This document shows positions 1 to 12,026 of a DNA stretch of 64,000 nucleotides, one piece after another; position 1 is the stretch's first letter, and every line of letters begins with the position of its first letter. A program made the position numbers and the translations under genes. Under the pieces are notes generated by a model. It searched no databases, was not told where the DNA came from, and saw only the letters and a list, made by a program, of their open reading frames with translations. The stretch comes from Centropus unirufus (lineage: Eukaryota > Chordata > Aves > Cuculiformes > Centropidae), in assembly GCA_013397695.1 (NCBI GenBank), contig VYZI01000134.1, positions 2,012,162 through 2,076,161 of the forward strand, in the 5' to 3' direction.

Positions 1-430
1 TCCTACCACAGATGGAGCCTGGATCCATCTTCTCGACAGTCCCCTCATAGGTACTGCCAGGCACTATCAGGTCCCTGAAAGCTGCTCCTTCTCCAGGCTG
101 AACCAGCCTAGCTCCTTCAGTCTTTCACAGCACCGGACGAGTGCTCCAGCCACACGCTACCATCTTGTTGGCCCTCTGCTAAACCAGCTCCAGTTTGTCA
201 GCATCCTCCTTGCTCGCTTTGGTGAAGGACCCTAAACTGGACACCATATGTGGTCTAGATGAAATCTAATGAGCACCAAAAGTAAAGGAGCATAATCACC
301 ATCTTTTATTACTGGCTATATTCTTGTCCTTACAGCCTTGTACGCTGTTGCCTCCTCCACTACCGGGGCATGCTGCTGGTTCATGCCTGGATCCACCTCC
401 TTGATAGTCTCCTCATGGGCACTGAATATC
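1..430 (-). repeat. Decayed CR1 LINE fragment, truncated by the window edge
   Basis: Read on the minus strand, this matches the CR1 3' region. The plus strand shows the complement of the usual landmarks: ctccaggctgaaccagcct near 92-112, gtgctccagcc near 140-150, and actggacacc near 235-245. Similarity is patchy and the copy is old. A 40-bp segment at 17-56 recurs at 385-424, so the region may include more than one repeat copy. Confidence 0.6.
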
Positions 431-648
431 TCAACCTTCTCTAGGTCTGCTGTCTCTAAACCACCCACTCTGATCTATCTGATCTCTTAGATATCTGCAG
501 TAGGATGAGGCAGATCACAACACAAATCCTACTTGACTACGCTGGTCTAGGTCTAGAATATAATAGCACAACTCATGCAGAAACCTGCACAGTCTTCCCT
601 GCCCGCATTTATTCAGCTGAATCTTACCTAACCGATCTACAAAGATCA

Positions 649-670
649 ACCATCTAAAGCTTTAGATGGT
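649..670. repeat. Perfect 22-bp palindrome
   Basis: ACCATCTAAAG is followed with no spacer by its exact reverse complement CTTTAGATGGT, centred on AAGCTT. It does not extend further. Confidence 0.95.
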
Positions 671-3600
671 GAGCTGGTCTTTCGAATTTCCAGTTTCTCA
701 CACAAGGAATAATATTTCCCAATTCTGATGCAGTTCTATTCCTTTTAATCTTGTTCATCTCTTGTTTAACAAGAGATTTAGCTCCTGGAACTTAGCCTAC
801 AGTAAAACAGACTTTAAGAATTCGAAATGTCAGTTCATTTGCAATGGAGTAGTAAGAAATTCCAATAAAACAAGCCATTTTGACTTGTGGTATCATTTCC
901 CAATCTCTACTCTTGAAATAACATAACTTCACTCTTTCTTAAAAAAAAAAAGGCTCTGAATCTAGAGGTTACAATCATTGCCCTTCCTCTGAAAACATTC
1001 CATTACCACTGCATTTGTTATTAAGGTATGCTACTGTGCACAAAAAGCTATTTTCACTGGGTTGTATAAATATTTGATGTAGCTCAGCTGACAAAAAGCT
1101 ATTTTGATGTTCTTGCTTCTGATTTACAAGAAGTATATGGGAAAAAGATTTCTTACTTTAGCATGACAGCTTCCCCAGTGGGCAACAATTTTCCCCTTGT
1201 TGTCTTTGAACTGCAAAGCCCCTTGTGCAGGAAGCCAACCTTTAGGCTGCTGTTGCTCTCAAAAAGGAAAACTAGCTATCTGTGGCTTTATGTGGCATGT
1301 GACCTGAACGGTGGCCTTTGCTTCATATTTACATTCCTCCCTCCTCCTGAATATTTTCACCCTCAGTACACACAGAGGAAATAATTCCTTATGGAGGATA
1401 AAAATTCCAGCCACTTCAGCAGATAAGGTGATTATAATTGGCCCAAATGCTCCACTGGTTCATCTGTGTCAGAGGCAGTGCCAATACAACAGAGACAATC
1501 AATGTGACCTTCTAAAACCCTGACTGCTTTCCTCTTCCAAGCAACTCACGTTTTGTTTCATTTGCTTTGTCTTTAAGTACTCTCAATGTTTTCTAGTTGG
1601 TTGACTGGCTTTTTCTGACTTTGAGAGGCAGGAAATTCACAGACAGAATGGTTAAACAAGAGTGCCAGGCATTTAAAGATCTGCAGTTCAAAACAACTAA
1701 AGATGAGCAGGCTTGTGATTACTCTGTTAAGGTTATATTTGAACCTTAGCTTTGACTCCTAACCCTCACCTTCTCACACTGCCTATTGGAGACTCGCTGT
1801 TACATGAAAAAAAGACCCCCCCACCTGTTGCACCCTTCCCAGTTGCACTGGTATTAATCTGTAGCTTGCTGTTACTGTCTCCACTTCTCACTCTAAGAAG
1901 GCAAGGGTGAAGTTCTTTGATCACTTTAGATGACCAAGCAGGACCAGTTTACACTTGGGCTATGGGAAGAATTAGCCATGACATGAGCTGGATGCCAAGC
2001 ACCAGCAAGGAACTGAACTCCAAACTTAAATCACTATTATTTGTCAACAGATGAACATTCAAAGACTGAACAAGCTTCTAACTGGCTAGCAAAATCTGAA
2101 TACATTTAATATATGGTGTAACTCTGCATGGTTTACATACTGCAATTTGCAACTGTGTTATATTTCTAATTATCTGGCACAATGGGAAAAAGAAACAATT
2201 GTTATCAGTGAACTTCAAAACTACTTTAAAGACTAATTATTAAACTGTTGACAGAAGGAAGAAACAGATTTATGACTACTGACAATCTGGAAATCTTCAT
2301 TTCATTGGGCATTCCAAGGACAAGAGGGAAAAGAAGAGGATAATAACCCTGCTTTTAAGTCTAATAAGCAAAATAACATATTCATACTTTAAGCCAAAGG
2401 GAAAATCAGCCCCCAGAACAAAGAAATGTCATATAACCAATTAAAGAAAGTATGCTAATATCACCTTAATTTGGAAGAGGATTAATCAGTGAATAAGGAG
2501 ACTCGCTATTAAGGGCTGGATAGGCTGCCATGGAAGACTAGAAAAAAGTAAGGAGCTGAGGAAGCCCTCAGCCTTCAGCCCTCTCTTTCTTCCCTCCTCC
2601 TCCCTTCCCTGGGTTATTTCATTGTGTGAGTGAAAAAGTTGTTCCATTTCTCTGCAGCACAGGAAAAATTTACTATTTCAATCACAAACACTGAACTGCA
2701 ACCTACAGCAACTTACAGGTGTTCTTCGCAAATGTTCTTCTAACAGCATGGGCATGTTCACAGCACCTTAACATAACTTCTAATAAATGCACTTCTAGGA
2801 ACCTTAACTCTGAGCTTTTCAACTTTTAAATCCATTCTTCCTCTAACCATAAAATGCTAAAAAGAATGTTTATTAATTGTTCATCTTCAATCCCTGACTG
2901 AATCCACAATCTGTCCACTTTCATGCAATTGTCCTATTTACTGTCATCATTCAAACCTACGTCCGCAGGCAGTTATCCAGCACTCCTCCCTGTGGTATCC
3001 AAGCTCATGAACTTCCCCCAGGCCTCTCTTATGTAAATGAACTTTAGAAGTTTAAATAACGAAAAAATACTGTGTTTAATGCACTGATAATCAGTTTTTA
3101 TTAAAGAAAACACTGAGCCTGATAAAGCCAATTAGGTTTGCCTCTATGAGTTGCAATTTATACACATAAAGTAAATGACCATTTGTTTTCAAGCAAGTTA
3201 ATTAGCAATTACAAGGCCTTCCAGGAAGCTGTGTGAAAGCATTCCATCGGCTGAACTTTAGACCTTCCTTTCTTTTGCTACTTGCTTGCAAGATGAAAAA
3301 TTAGGAGCGCCTGTTAATTTCCTGACTGACTCTTACCAGAACCGACTCACATTACTGTGCTTTATCATGGGTCCTGGAATTCTGACCAGCAGCAAAATGG
3401 GAAGAAGATTCTCTGGAAGCAGTTTCCCTGTAATTTTGAGGCACAAACCCAGGGATCTCAGCAGCAGTGCCCGATCTGTGGGTTACCACATTCTTTTTGA
3501 GGAATGCAAAACAAACCAAAACTAGGTGAAACACTCAGCCGCAAGTACTTTAACTATGAGGTATATTGGTCACATCATTTTCCAGTAAAATAAATCTCTA

Positions 3601-4363
3601 ACATTTTTAAGTTCAAGTACTTCCCTTGGTTTGTTTTCATGGTGCCTTGGTTTTGTCTCTCAGATCCCTACGCTGCACCAAAGTCTCTGTGCAGCAGGCT
3701 TGTCTTCAGAGACATCACAGTGGCCATGAGTGTAGTTCAGACTGGCAACAGTACTAAGCTAGACTCAGTGTCACGTTTTCACAACATGAAAAAAACTGGT
3801 TTTTAATCTACTCTAATTAAGACCGACATTTATCCATCACTTATGGTATCATCACATGGTAGCTGGGATGAAATAAACATAGAAGACAACTTTATAAAAC
3901 ACTGTGCTACCAAGGTGGAAAAGGTCTCTGCAAGCACTGGGAGTAACTACTACGCGTTGACCTAACGCAGCTGGAGGGTCCTTACCTGCAATCAGTTCCA
4001 CATGCAGTGCATGACCAGACAGCTAGGAAGAAAGCCACTCTTCCACTTATGTAATCTGTTTTACAGCCTCATTAGAAGAATTCATTTTACCTGGTACTGT
4101 TTATCAACTCTGTATATTTATGCAATTACAGGATCATCCCTAGTATGCTTATGAAATACAATACATGATCTGTTTTCCTTATTCAAATGCCAAAATATTT
4201 TCTGTGCTTTTGTTCCATTTCACTGAAATAGGCTGCTCTAAACCAAATCTGCCCCAGGTCTGTATTAAAGAACCTCCCAAATGTCTTCTCTTCAAAGATA
4301 ATGACCTCTATTAGAGGAGAAAAGAAAATAATCACAGCAGAATGCATTCTGTAATTTCCATAC

Positions 4364-4567
4364 CATTTACCATTCCAAGGCTGAAGATGGCATTTACCAA
4401 TGAGCCTCCTTTCCTGAAGTGATCCGTCATGTGCTCCAGCCAATTTGCTTCCAAGCTGTTGACAGTCTGCCCATTCCTGGAGATCCTCATAGGGATTGTC
4501 ACTGTATAGTACTGGCTGCATCTTTTGGAGTTTTTAGGCTTGTTGAAGAGAGCGAAGATCTCTGCTT
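4364..4567 (-). CDS. RFTN1: RFTN1 (raftlin) internal coding exon, second conserved block
   Basis: A 204-nt exon beginning with two bases that complete the Lys codon from the exon at 8843, followed by 67 codons. Visible blocks are AEIFALFNKPK, CSQYYTVTIP, NGQTV and NWLEHMTDHFRKGGSLVNA, ending LGMVN, all closely matching RFTN1 after its linker. The acceptor is ttttggtag before AAGCAGAG (revcomp at 4568-4576). The donor is less certain. The preferred site is AATG|gtatgg at 4358-4363, which keeps the family's Val-Asn and leaves in phase 1, so the next codon can be the family's Asp. An alternative GGAATG|gtaaat at 4365-4370 would end the exon at 4371 in phase 0. The following exon, in a family-conserved region containing a VVEQW-type motif, was not found in the remaining 4.3 kb to the left. 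Confidence 0.93.
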
Positions 4568-6039
4568 CTACCAAAAGGTGAAAAAACAGAGCAATGCAAC
4601 AACCATTTTATCATATTTCAGCTAGAGCAACACACCACCCAATGCTTGTCCTTGCCTTATTACACTGTGCAAGTGCAAAACACACCTTGAGACTCAGTTA
4701 TCTCCTTAATACGTTCCTGCAGTGTCCTGCACAGTGTGGTCCCCAAAGCCAATACAATATTTTGATTGCCATTAAAATATTTGTTGCTACTTATGGATTC
4801 ATTGTTGATAATAAAAGATTTAAAGACAGTAACATCTAAGTACTAATGGACAGCCTCCCTGCTGGAGTTACCAGTGTAAACCAAGATAGGAAAACATGCT
4901 GCACAAACTTTTCTAAGTACCCTAGGAGTCACAATACTACTGAAAATTAACGCACTGAGTAGCTTTATTTTTCTACTGAATGAATTGTCAAAAGGGCTGC
5001 GATGCTGAGGACAGTTCAGATTCAAAACCTGGCTGCAAATTTACGAGAAACTGCATTCCATAGACCATGGCTATTGAAGTATTATATAACTCGGTTTTGA
5101 CAACACAACGGCATGGAACAAGCAAGCCATAGTCCCATCTGAAGAAAATGCAATGAAAGATTACTGTAGAGACCATGCCAGCTGCTCAGTTGCTTTACTG
5201 AGTCTGGGCCAAGGTGAGACATCAACACAATGGTAACTGAATTTTGAAATTGTGAAGGGCCTTACAAATGACAACCTCTCCTAGACTCTGTGGCATATTA
5301 CTCTACTACGTTGCAGGAGCAGTTAAGGCAGGCTCACCATGACAAAAAAAGTCATTGTTGACAGCAAAACTAAGCTTTGTCAGTCCTAAAACTGGAATCC
5401 AGTTGAAGTGCAGACATACCTTGCAGATTCTCAGAAGGGTACAATCATCAATAGAATTACCAATAAAAATCTCTGGACATTAATATTTTACTTATTAATG
5501 GACATGGAAATCGATGGTAAAATCTCCATTGACTTCCAAATGCCAAAAATTCTCCCAAAATAAATTAATATAAAAAGACATTATATGAAGTCTATGCATT
5601 CAATAAGCTACTCGTTTCAAAGTTGTTATATTCTAATCTCAAGTATTAGAGTAAAGAAGATGTCAAGAGAAATGTTAAGATTGTTCTCCAGCAAACACCA
5701 CTGAGCAAGAAGTAGAGTGCAAATGAAAAAGATATTAGAAGGGAAATACACAGAGAAAGGCTGGCAGCACTTGAAGAAGACAGCAGGAAGCTCGCAACGT
5801 AACTGAACATAAAAAAAGAGAACTAACAATCTCAGATAGGAACCATGAGTCAAAGGGAGTAGGAAGGAATAAACTGATACTGATCCTCTCGCTGTTTACC
5901 ACTTATTTAGAAAGGATGAAATTATGACAATCCTAACTCACAAGGGCATACACAGAAAACTTCTACGATTATTTTTATTCTGAGCCCCAAAATAGACTCA
6001 TGTTGGAAATGGAGATCTCTTTGGTATCTATGAAGACTG

Positions 6040-6155
6040 GTATATATTATATACCATGATATGTGTGTGTATATATATATATAAAAAATATGATATATAT
6101 ATAAAAATAAAATATGGTGTGTGTATTTACATATGTAATATATATATTATATTAG
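6040..6155. repeat. AT/GT-rich microsatellite
   Basis: Interrupted runs of (TA)n and (TG)n, including several blocks of at least ten bases of alternating T and A. It lies about 150 bp from a CR1 3' end. The open frame that starts here at 6056 is a by-product of the repeat. Confidence 0.85.
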
Positions 6156-6306
6156 CGATAGTCAGTCACGGAACTGGAAAACCACAGGGAGGTGATAATT
6201 TGGCACTGGGTTGTCAAAAATTTAAAAATGCATGGGTCTTTCAGTGGTTGACTTGGTTTGTCACCATTACTGAGTGTAGAATACACCAGTCCTACCATTG
6301 TTCAAG

Positions 6307-6410
6307 TCATAGAATCATCGCGTCACAGAATCACCAGGTTGGAAAAGACCTCCGAGATCATCGAGTCCAACCACACCTGTCCGCCACTAAACCACATCCT
6401 AAAACACCTC
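6307..6410 (-). mobile_element. CR1 LINE 3' end fragment (subfamily A)
   Basis: The plus strand begins tcatagaatcatcg and continues agaatcaccaggttggaaaa, then gagatcatcgagtccaacca. This is the reverse complement of the CR1 3' terminus. The element's 3' end is at 6307, and it is truncated at its 5' end after about 100 bp. Confidence 0.93.
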
Positions 6411-7154
6411 TGACAACAGTTTTCACCAGCAAGTCTGACTGCTGAAGCCTGGACAAAGACGCCTTCAGTTTGGTTATAGGGAACACAGCCCTTCTGGACA
6501 TACCATTGGATAGCTGTGCCTGTTCACTGGCAAATCGTTTTGAACACTGCTTTGAAAAGTTCTCTAATAAAAGGGGAAGTGAATGAGTACTGCTAAATAC
6601 TCAGAAGAAAATGAAGTAGTACAAAAATAACACTTGAATGGTACAAAACCTAAAATAAAGAACAAAACTAAGGTTCCACAAATAGCAAGAAATATTTCTT
6701 TTTCTGAAGTTTTATGTAGGGAAGAAGGAGTTCAAGAGTGTTAACTTCCTATGGAATAAGTAGGCTAACTGGAAAAAAAGAACACCTGATGCTTTCTCTC
6801 TTCATGTTCCCAAGGAAGGATGAAGAACTGGTGCCAAAGACTGAAATGCATTTTCCATGGGAGGAAAAGGGAGTGCTGTAATAACAAAAATTCATACAAG
6901 AGTAATAAAGAAATCAGCAATGTTGTACAGGCAATAGATTTTGGAAAATCCCACTACAGGTGAGCTGTCACATAAAACTGCCTTCCCAGACCTGCAGCCT
7001 TGGAAAGTATTTGCACAGCTCAAGCAATTAAAAGCACTGTATGAGAAATAAATAAAGCCAAAAAGAACTCAGATAAAGATACGACAAATAAGGAAACCAA
7101 AGGCATTTTTTGAAATGAAATGTCTTGTCTGGCAAATCAGCAGCTGTAATAAAA

Positions 7155-7230
7155 TCATAGAATGGTTTGGGTAGGAAGGGACCTTAAAGGTCATCCAGTT
7201 CCAAAACCCCTGCCAAGGGTAGGGACAAAT
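7155..7230 (-). mobile_element. CR1 LINE 3' end fragment (subfamily B)
   Basis: Begins tcatagaatggtttgggtag and continues with aagggaccttaaaggtcatc, the reverse complement of the second common avian CR1 3' end (the one ending in ccaacccaaaccattctatga). It is about 75 bp, severely 5' truncated, and a different tail type from the copy at 6307. Confidence 0.9.
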
Positions 7231-8842
7231 CCTTGGGGTGTAACACACAGAGGTTGAGAAAAGTGGAGGTGATCAGTTTCATATTAAGCAGAAATATTAA
7301 GAATATGGCTACTCATAGCAAAAGATTTCCACTGTTCACTATGGAGCACAGCATCAAAAAGATGATTAAACCTGCTAAGAGAAATAACTGCTCTAATTAA
7401 ACTTGGAGACAACTAGTTTAGAACTATAAAGCTAAGAGAGGTTTTATAATGTGTAAGATTCTAGTGTAAACCAGAACAAATTATTCAAATAATAGCTACG
7501 CTTTGACCAAACCCAGCTGCCTCCCCAACCAGTAAAAACTGAAGGAAGTGCAGTGAAAAGTTACTAGAATGAGATCCTAATCCGATGGCTGAAACCTAAT
7601 TATGCCAAAATGCAACGGAAACCAAGACAATGGAACAACGAGGGCACAAAGCAAAGTCAGTCTTGGTCCTACATAAGAAATCCCCACGGGTCTAGGATTG
7701 TTTGACTGAATCAATGTAAGACATAAAGAATAGGGATGAATTAAGTCAAGGACAGTACCAGGTGAAAGGAATGTAGATGGAATTTCCTTACATAGATTTG
7801 TAGCTTGTAAGGAAAGTAAGCAAAGCAGTAACAGAAATGAGTGAACACGCTGTTTTCTAGGATTTAAGCAAATATAGGAAAGAAAAATATTTTGAGATTG
7901 AAACTGGGGCAGGAACATTTTTTCTGATGACTTTTCATTTTCTGAATTACCCTGTTCCACATCCTATTTAGGACTACAATTCCTGCTACTCATGTGACCT
8001 TCTAGCAACAAACATATTCTAGAGGGCATTTTGAGAGCTCAGCTGAGACTTTTGGGTTTGATGGCATAAAATGCCTTTTAAAAGTGGATAGCACACCTGA
8101 GGAGAAGCATGTCATATAAATGAAAGAAAGAAAACTGGTCCATGAAGAACAACCTCGCAAGAGGAGAAGAATTGGAAGGCAAATTATTAGGAGCATCATT
8201 ATCAAGAGGACTTTTATTAGGAATTAGCAAACGTAAGCCATTAACAAAACAATTGTTGCTTTCCAGTAATTACAATTTTGACTGTAGCATTGCTCCCAGC
8301 CTGGCTATGGGGTACCAGGAGACTTCAGAGTCCAGACCACATATATTCCTGCTGTTCCTGACGTGGTTTATTTTCAGCTATCTGTTCACCTGCTACAAAG
8401 AGGGTAACTGTGATATGGTTTTGTGACTTATTCCTTCTATTGCTGCAAAGCCGTATCAGGCAGATTAGCAGGGCTTTTTTATTCAAATGGACAAAAGGAT
8501 ACAAAAGATCAAGAGCTCTCAGGGTATCCCAGCAAATACAAGAAAGAACCAATTCAGCTAACACCAGACAAAAATAAACCTTCACACTCAGGCATACCAT
8601 GGGTCCTAACGAAGTTGTACTCACTTCTATCATCTCTTCATTTGCCATCTGACTTAGCTCAGCCATTGTGAACTGTGTAACCACGTTGAAATTGGGTTAA
8701 ACGGCTTGTTTTGTTCATCTTTTCTTCACTGTTACACTGGTAAGGTCCTCCCCACACCCTTACTCTCCCCAAAGGAGCTGGGAACATAATTGAGGCAATT
8801 TCAACTTGGCTTTTATGTACAAGAGGTCACTATAATACTCAC

Positions 8843-9248
8843 TGCCAGTAAGTGGTTTTAAGCATCGTGCTGGTGTTTGATTCTCTGCAAGTCCATTTGG
8901 CTTGTCTGCTGCTTCTCTTATATCTGGGTTCCCATCTTGAAACTGTTCCTCGTTTCCCTTCAGATTCAGCTCCTCAGTAGCTTGTCCTTCACCCTCCCTG
9001 GATGTGGTACATTGCTCAGCGTTTTCCTCACTCAGTGCTGGAGTGTTGCATCCATTAATGCCATCTATTTTCTTGCCATCCAGTGAAGCATGGTCCTCGG
9101 GGTTATCAGAAACATTTTTATTATCTCTTGATTGCACAGAGTTGTTACTGGTGGGTGTCAGGGCGGTGCTGACAAGACAGTCCTTTTGGGAATGGTACTG
9201 AGGTATAATTCCAACGAATTTCAAGCCTTGACTTGCAGCATCTTGAAT
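8843..9248 (-). CDS. RFTN1: RFTN1 (raftlin) large coding exon: conserved motif plus disordered linker
   Basis: A 406-nt exon, phase 0 in and phase 1 out, encoding 135 codons. The acceptor is ttgtag before ATT CAA GAT (revcomp at 9249-9254) and the donor is gtgagt at 8837-8842. The first 20 residues or so, IQDAASQGLKFVGIIPQYHS, are the well-conserved raftlin motif. The remaining roughly 115 residues are rich in Ser, Thr, Asn, Glu, Asp and Gly, with no hydrophobic core, and look like a disordered acidic linker. The exon ends LKPLTG plus one base, which joins the next exon at 4567 to give Lys in TGKAEIF, matching the family's junction. In RFTN1 this linker separates the two conserved halves and diverges quickly. 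The reading frame is open throughout. An ATG-less reading from the TTG before KFVGIIP would wrongly drop the first nine residues of the exon. Confidence 0.96.
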
Positions 9249-10053
9249 CTACAAGTCAGAGAAGATTAGATTTTTAACTGTCAAAGCTGTCTTGGCTAAA
9301 CAGCAATACAGAAAATAACACCCTTCAAGGCAGTCAGCCTGTCATTTTGCTGCTTTTGTCCACTATCACAGGAAATTGTCATGTTGCATTTACATAAGAG
9401 CTCACAAACTAGAGAAGCAGCATGAAAAGCTCCCTAAACTGTCTGAAATAATGTGAAAGTGAGGGGGGAAAAAAAAAAAAGAAAAAACACAAAGAAAACC
9501 TATTCCTTCACAAGAGATAAAGTATCTGTTTTAAAAGGCTCCTTATGCTAAATTACCAGAAGTGGTATCAATGCACACAAAGTTTTAGTATCAGCCTTAT
9601 GAAGTCAGGGATTTAAGCTAACACCTTATGCCATATTACGTGTTTGAATATGACATTTATGCAAGGAAATTTCTATTAATTCTCTCTCTAACGTACACGT
9701 TATATACGTTATAACAACAGTTGTTGTTTTTACCAGTTTGGATTGAGGCACAAACGGCAAATTTTCCCATCATGAGTTCATAAAATCAAAGTTATTTTAG
9801 TGCATTGCTTTGGGGAAGATACAGACCTTAGAGCAGAAACATTATGAGGTGAGCAAAGAAGAACACTGGAAACTAAAGGGTACCATCATTAACCCTCTAC
9901 ACTTAGGGTAAAGGAGGAAAATGAAGGAATCAAATCAGAAAAGATCCTACTACTAGCCCAAGAAAAAAGCATTGGACTAGCAGTAATGACAATTTGATAA
10001 AGCTGTGGTTAGCTAAGAAAGGCTTGAGACAAAGCAGAAAGAGAAATCTCTTT

Positions 10054-10171
10054 TAGAATCATAGAATCAATTGGTTGGAAAAGAGCTCTAAGATCAGTGA
10101 GTCCAACCAAACCTGTTCACCACTAAACCATATCCTTAAGTACCTCATCTCCCCATCTTTTAAACATCTCC
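10054..10171 (-). mobile_element. CR1 LINE 3' end fragment (subfamily A), back-to-back with another CR1 tail
   Basis: Carries tagaatcatagaatcaattg, then gagtccaaccaaacctgttc and ctccccatcttttaaacatc, the reverse complement of a CR1 tail. Its 5' truncation point directly abuts an oppositely oriented tail at 10175-10221. Confidence 0.9.
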
Positions 10172-10174
10172 ACT

Positions 10175-10221
10175 AGACGGCCTCTGAAAGTCCCCTCCAA
10201 CCCAAACTGTTCTCTGATTCT
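10175..10221 (+). mobile_element. Short CR1 LINE 3' end fragment (subfamily B)
   Basis: Reads tcccctccaacccaaactgt then tctctgattct, the forward CR1 tail of the second type. It is under 50 bp long and adjoins the minus-strand CR1 to its left. Confidence 0.75.
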
Positions 10222-11068
10222 AGTTACAAGTTTAGGCCTCTTTTTTCAACAGCAAGTAAACTGGAAGAATTTTGTACAATTTTTCTTTATAATTGAAGAG
10301 GAAGCTTCATTTCTGCATCTTCTCTACACAGAACTTATTTTAAAAAAAACCAGTGAATCATCTGCTTCCTGGTAATGTGTTACTGCTCTGACCTACACAA
10401 ACCTACAGGTGATACCTGATCAACAACAAGAACTTCCTCTTTCCAACCACTACAATATTTTCCATGTTAAATTAACACTTGATTTTGAGATCACAGGAAC
10501 TGAAACAGAGCTCTCCAGGAAACAAGCTAACTGCCTTCACAGGTGGCCAGCCTGGAGAACATGAGATGTCGACTTAATTAAAGCTCATTGCTTAGGAGGA
10601 CAACAACCTCCACATAAAAATACTATTAGCTGTATCCTGATTGAATCAAAAAGTGTCTACAAAGTTAGTGTGTCACCAGCTTGCTCAGAAATGTTTAAGG
10701 CAAGGTTAATGATGGATGCATTCATAATCTGCTCGATGGTCGTGACTCCCTGTTCTAACTGTACAAGTGCTTTTCTATACAGTCGATTGTGGAAATACAA
10801 ATTCAGTTCACCTCTCACCACCAACCTACAGACGCACCACTACATTTGCTTAGCAGGTTGCAGGGCAGCTAATTATAGAAATTTAACTAGTATGCAACTG
10901 TTAAGATCTTGAGGATAGCACATATGTAGTCATTTTATTGGTCCTGGTCAATAAAGACTGTTTGTCAATCTATACCAGGCTCTCCCACGTGTGTTTTGGA
11001 TGAGAACAGCCTTCACAGTGATTGCAGCCATGCTTTACAGCCTTGGCTCACTCAAAAAAATGTACTCG

Positions 11069-11200
11069 CACCTCAAATTCTGTATTCAGTTCTGGGCCCC
11101 TCACTACAAGGAGGACATTGAGGTTCTTGAGAGTGTCCAGAGAAGGACAACAAAGCTGGTGAAGGGGTTGGAGAACAAGGAACACCTCATGCTGAGGTTT
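11069..11200 (+). mobile_element. CR1 LINE internal fragment
   Basis: Contains the diagnostic run ttcagttctgggcccctcac followed by gaggacattgaggttcttga and agaaggacaacaaagctggt. In forward translation it gives QFWAPHYKEDIEVLESVQRR, the C-terminal part of CR1 ORF2. It lacks the 3' tail and is truncated at both ends. Confidence 0.9.
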
Positions 11201-12026
11201 TTCTTCTGAGGCTCTTGTTCTCAGAACAGAAATAGGAGGAATTAAGGACTGGGTGATAGTCTATGCCATATTAGCCTAATAGTTGAGCAGAAAGACTGGA
11301 AAAAGAGACGGTACCTACGAGGCCCTTTCCCAACAAGTTAATCTGCAATATACGGAATACCAAACCTTATTTAAACCTATATTTCAAATTTTCCCAATTA
11401 CGTAAAGGAGAACCAAGCACCTCATTATTTTCAGTAAAGCCAATTTAGCAGGAAATGTTACATCAACAGCGCAATTTGAGCCACAGAACAGCAAAGTGAT
11501 GCATCAGCAGATGCAAACAGGTTTTTCCTTCCAAGTTTCCACAAAACCATGGAGAGGCTAGATCCCCTCATAAATAAAGCCTGAACATTTTCAAGCTATG
11601 AACAAAGACAATTTGATTTTTCAGCATCCTGTTGAGAGCTTAAATGGTACAAAAATGTAGTCGCCTTCACATCCAGAATTAATTATGTCATCCAGTATAC
11701 ATTCACATTTCCTGTTTCCTGTATATGAAATATGGAATATTTGAATTAGCCCAAACCTCAGTACCCAGAGAGGTCATACCCACAGCACAGAAGGGTTGTT
11801 TCTACCAGCCACCTACGGGTTTGGGACTCCTTGAGGCATCCTGCACTGGTACACACACACAGATACATCTGTTCCTGCCCTTTGGGAAGATATCTTAGCA
11901 GATGTGGTTTTGGGAATCAGTAAGAGGGCAACGCATATGAGAAAGCACAATTAAAGCTTAACTGAATGGGAAGAACACGATGCTACCCTGACAGGGTCCC
12001 ACAAAACATAATCCAGGTCACATAAA

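Larger units (their letters stand above)
1..4363 (-). other. RFTN1 intron (3' of the exon at 4364), runs off the left edge
   Basis: Intronic by position, because the raftlin gene must continue to the left. Apart from the decayed CR1 at 1-430 and a 22-bp palindrome at 649-670, I see only unique AT-rich sequence. There is a pyrimidine-rich tract around 2577-2612 and a short A run at 942-952. No raftlin exon, RNA gene or long open frame could be supported here. Small open frames at 1163-1523 and 3286-3534 have no recognisable protein and no splice context. Confidence 0.8.
4568..8842 (-). other. RFTN1 intron, 4275 bp
   Basis: Bounded by the donor gtgagt at 8837-8842 and the acceptor gtag at 4568-4571. 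It holds an AT/GT microsatellite (about 6040-6155), a CR1 3' end (6307-6410) and a second CR1 3' end of another subfamily (7155-7230). The rest appears unique and AT-rich. Open frames at 7577-7960 and 8142-8684 look like chance frames without recognisable domains. Confidence 0.9.

Noticed and set aside
6056..6445. 129-codon plus-strand frame
   Set aside because: It starts in an AT/GT microsatellite and ends in a CR1 tail.
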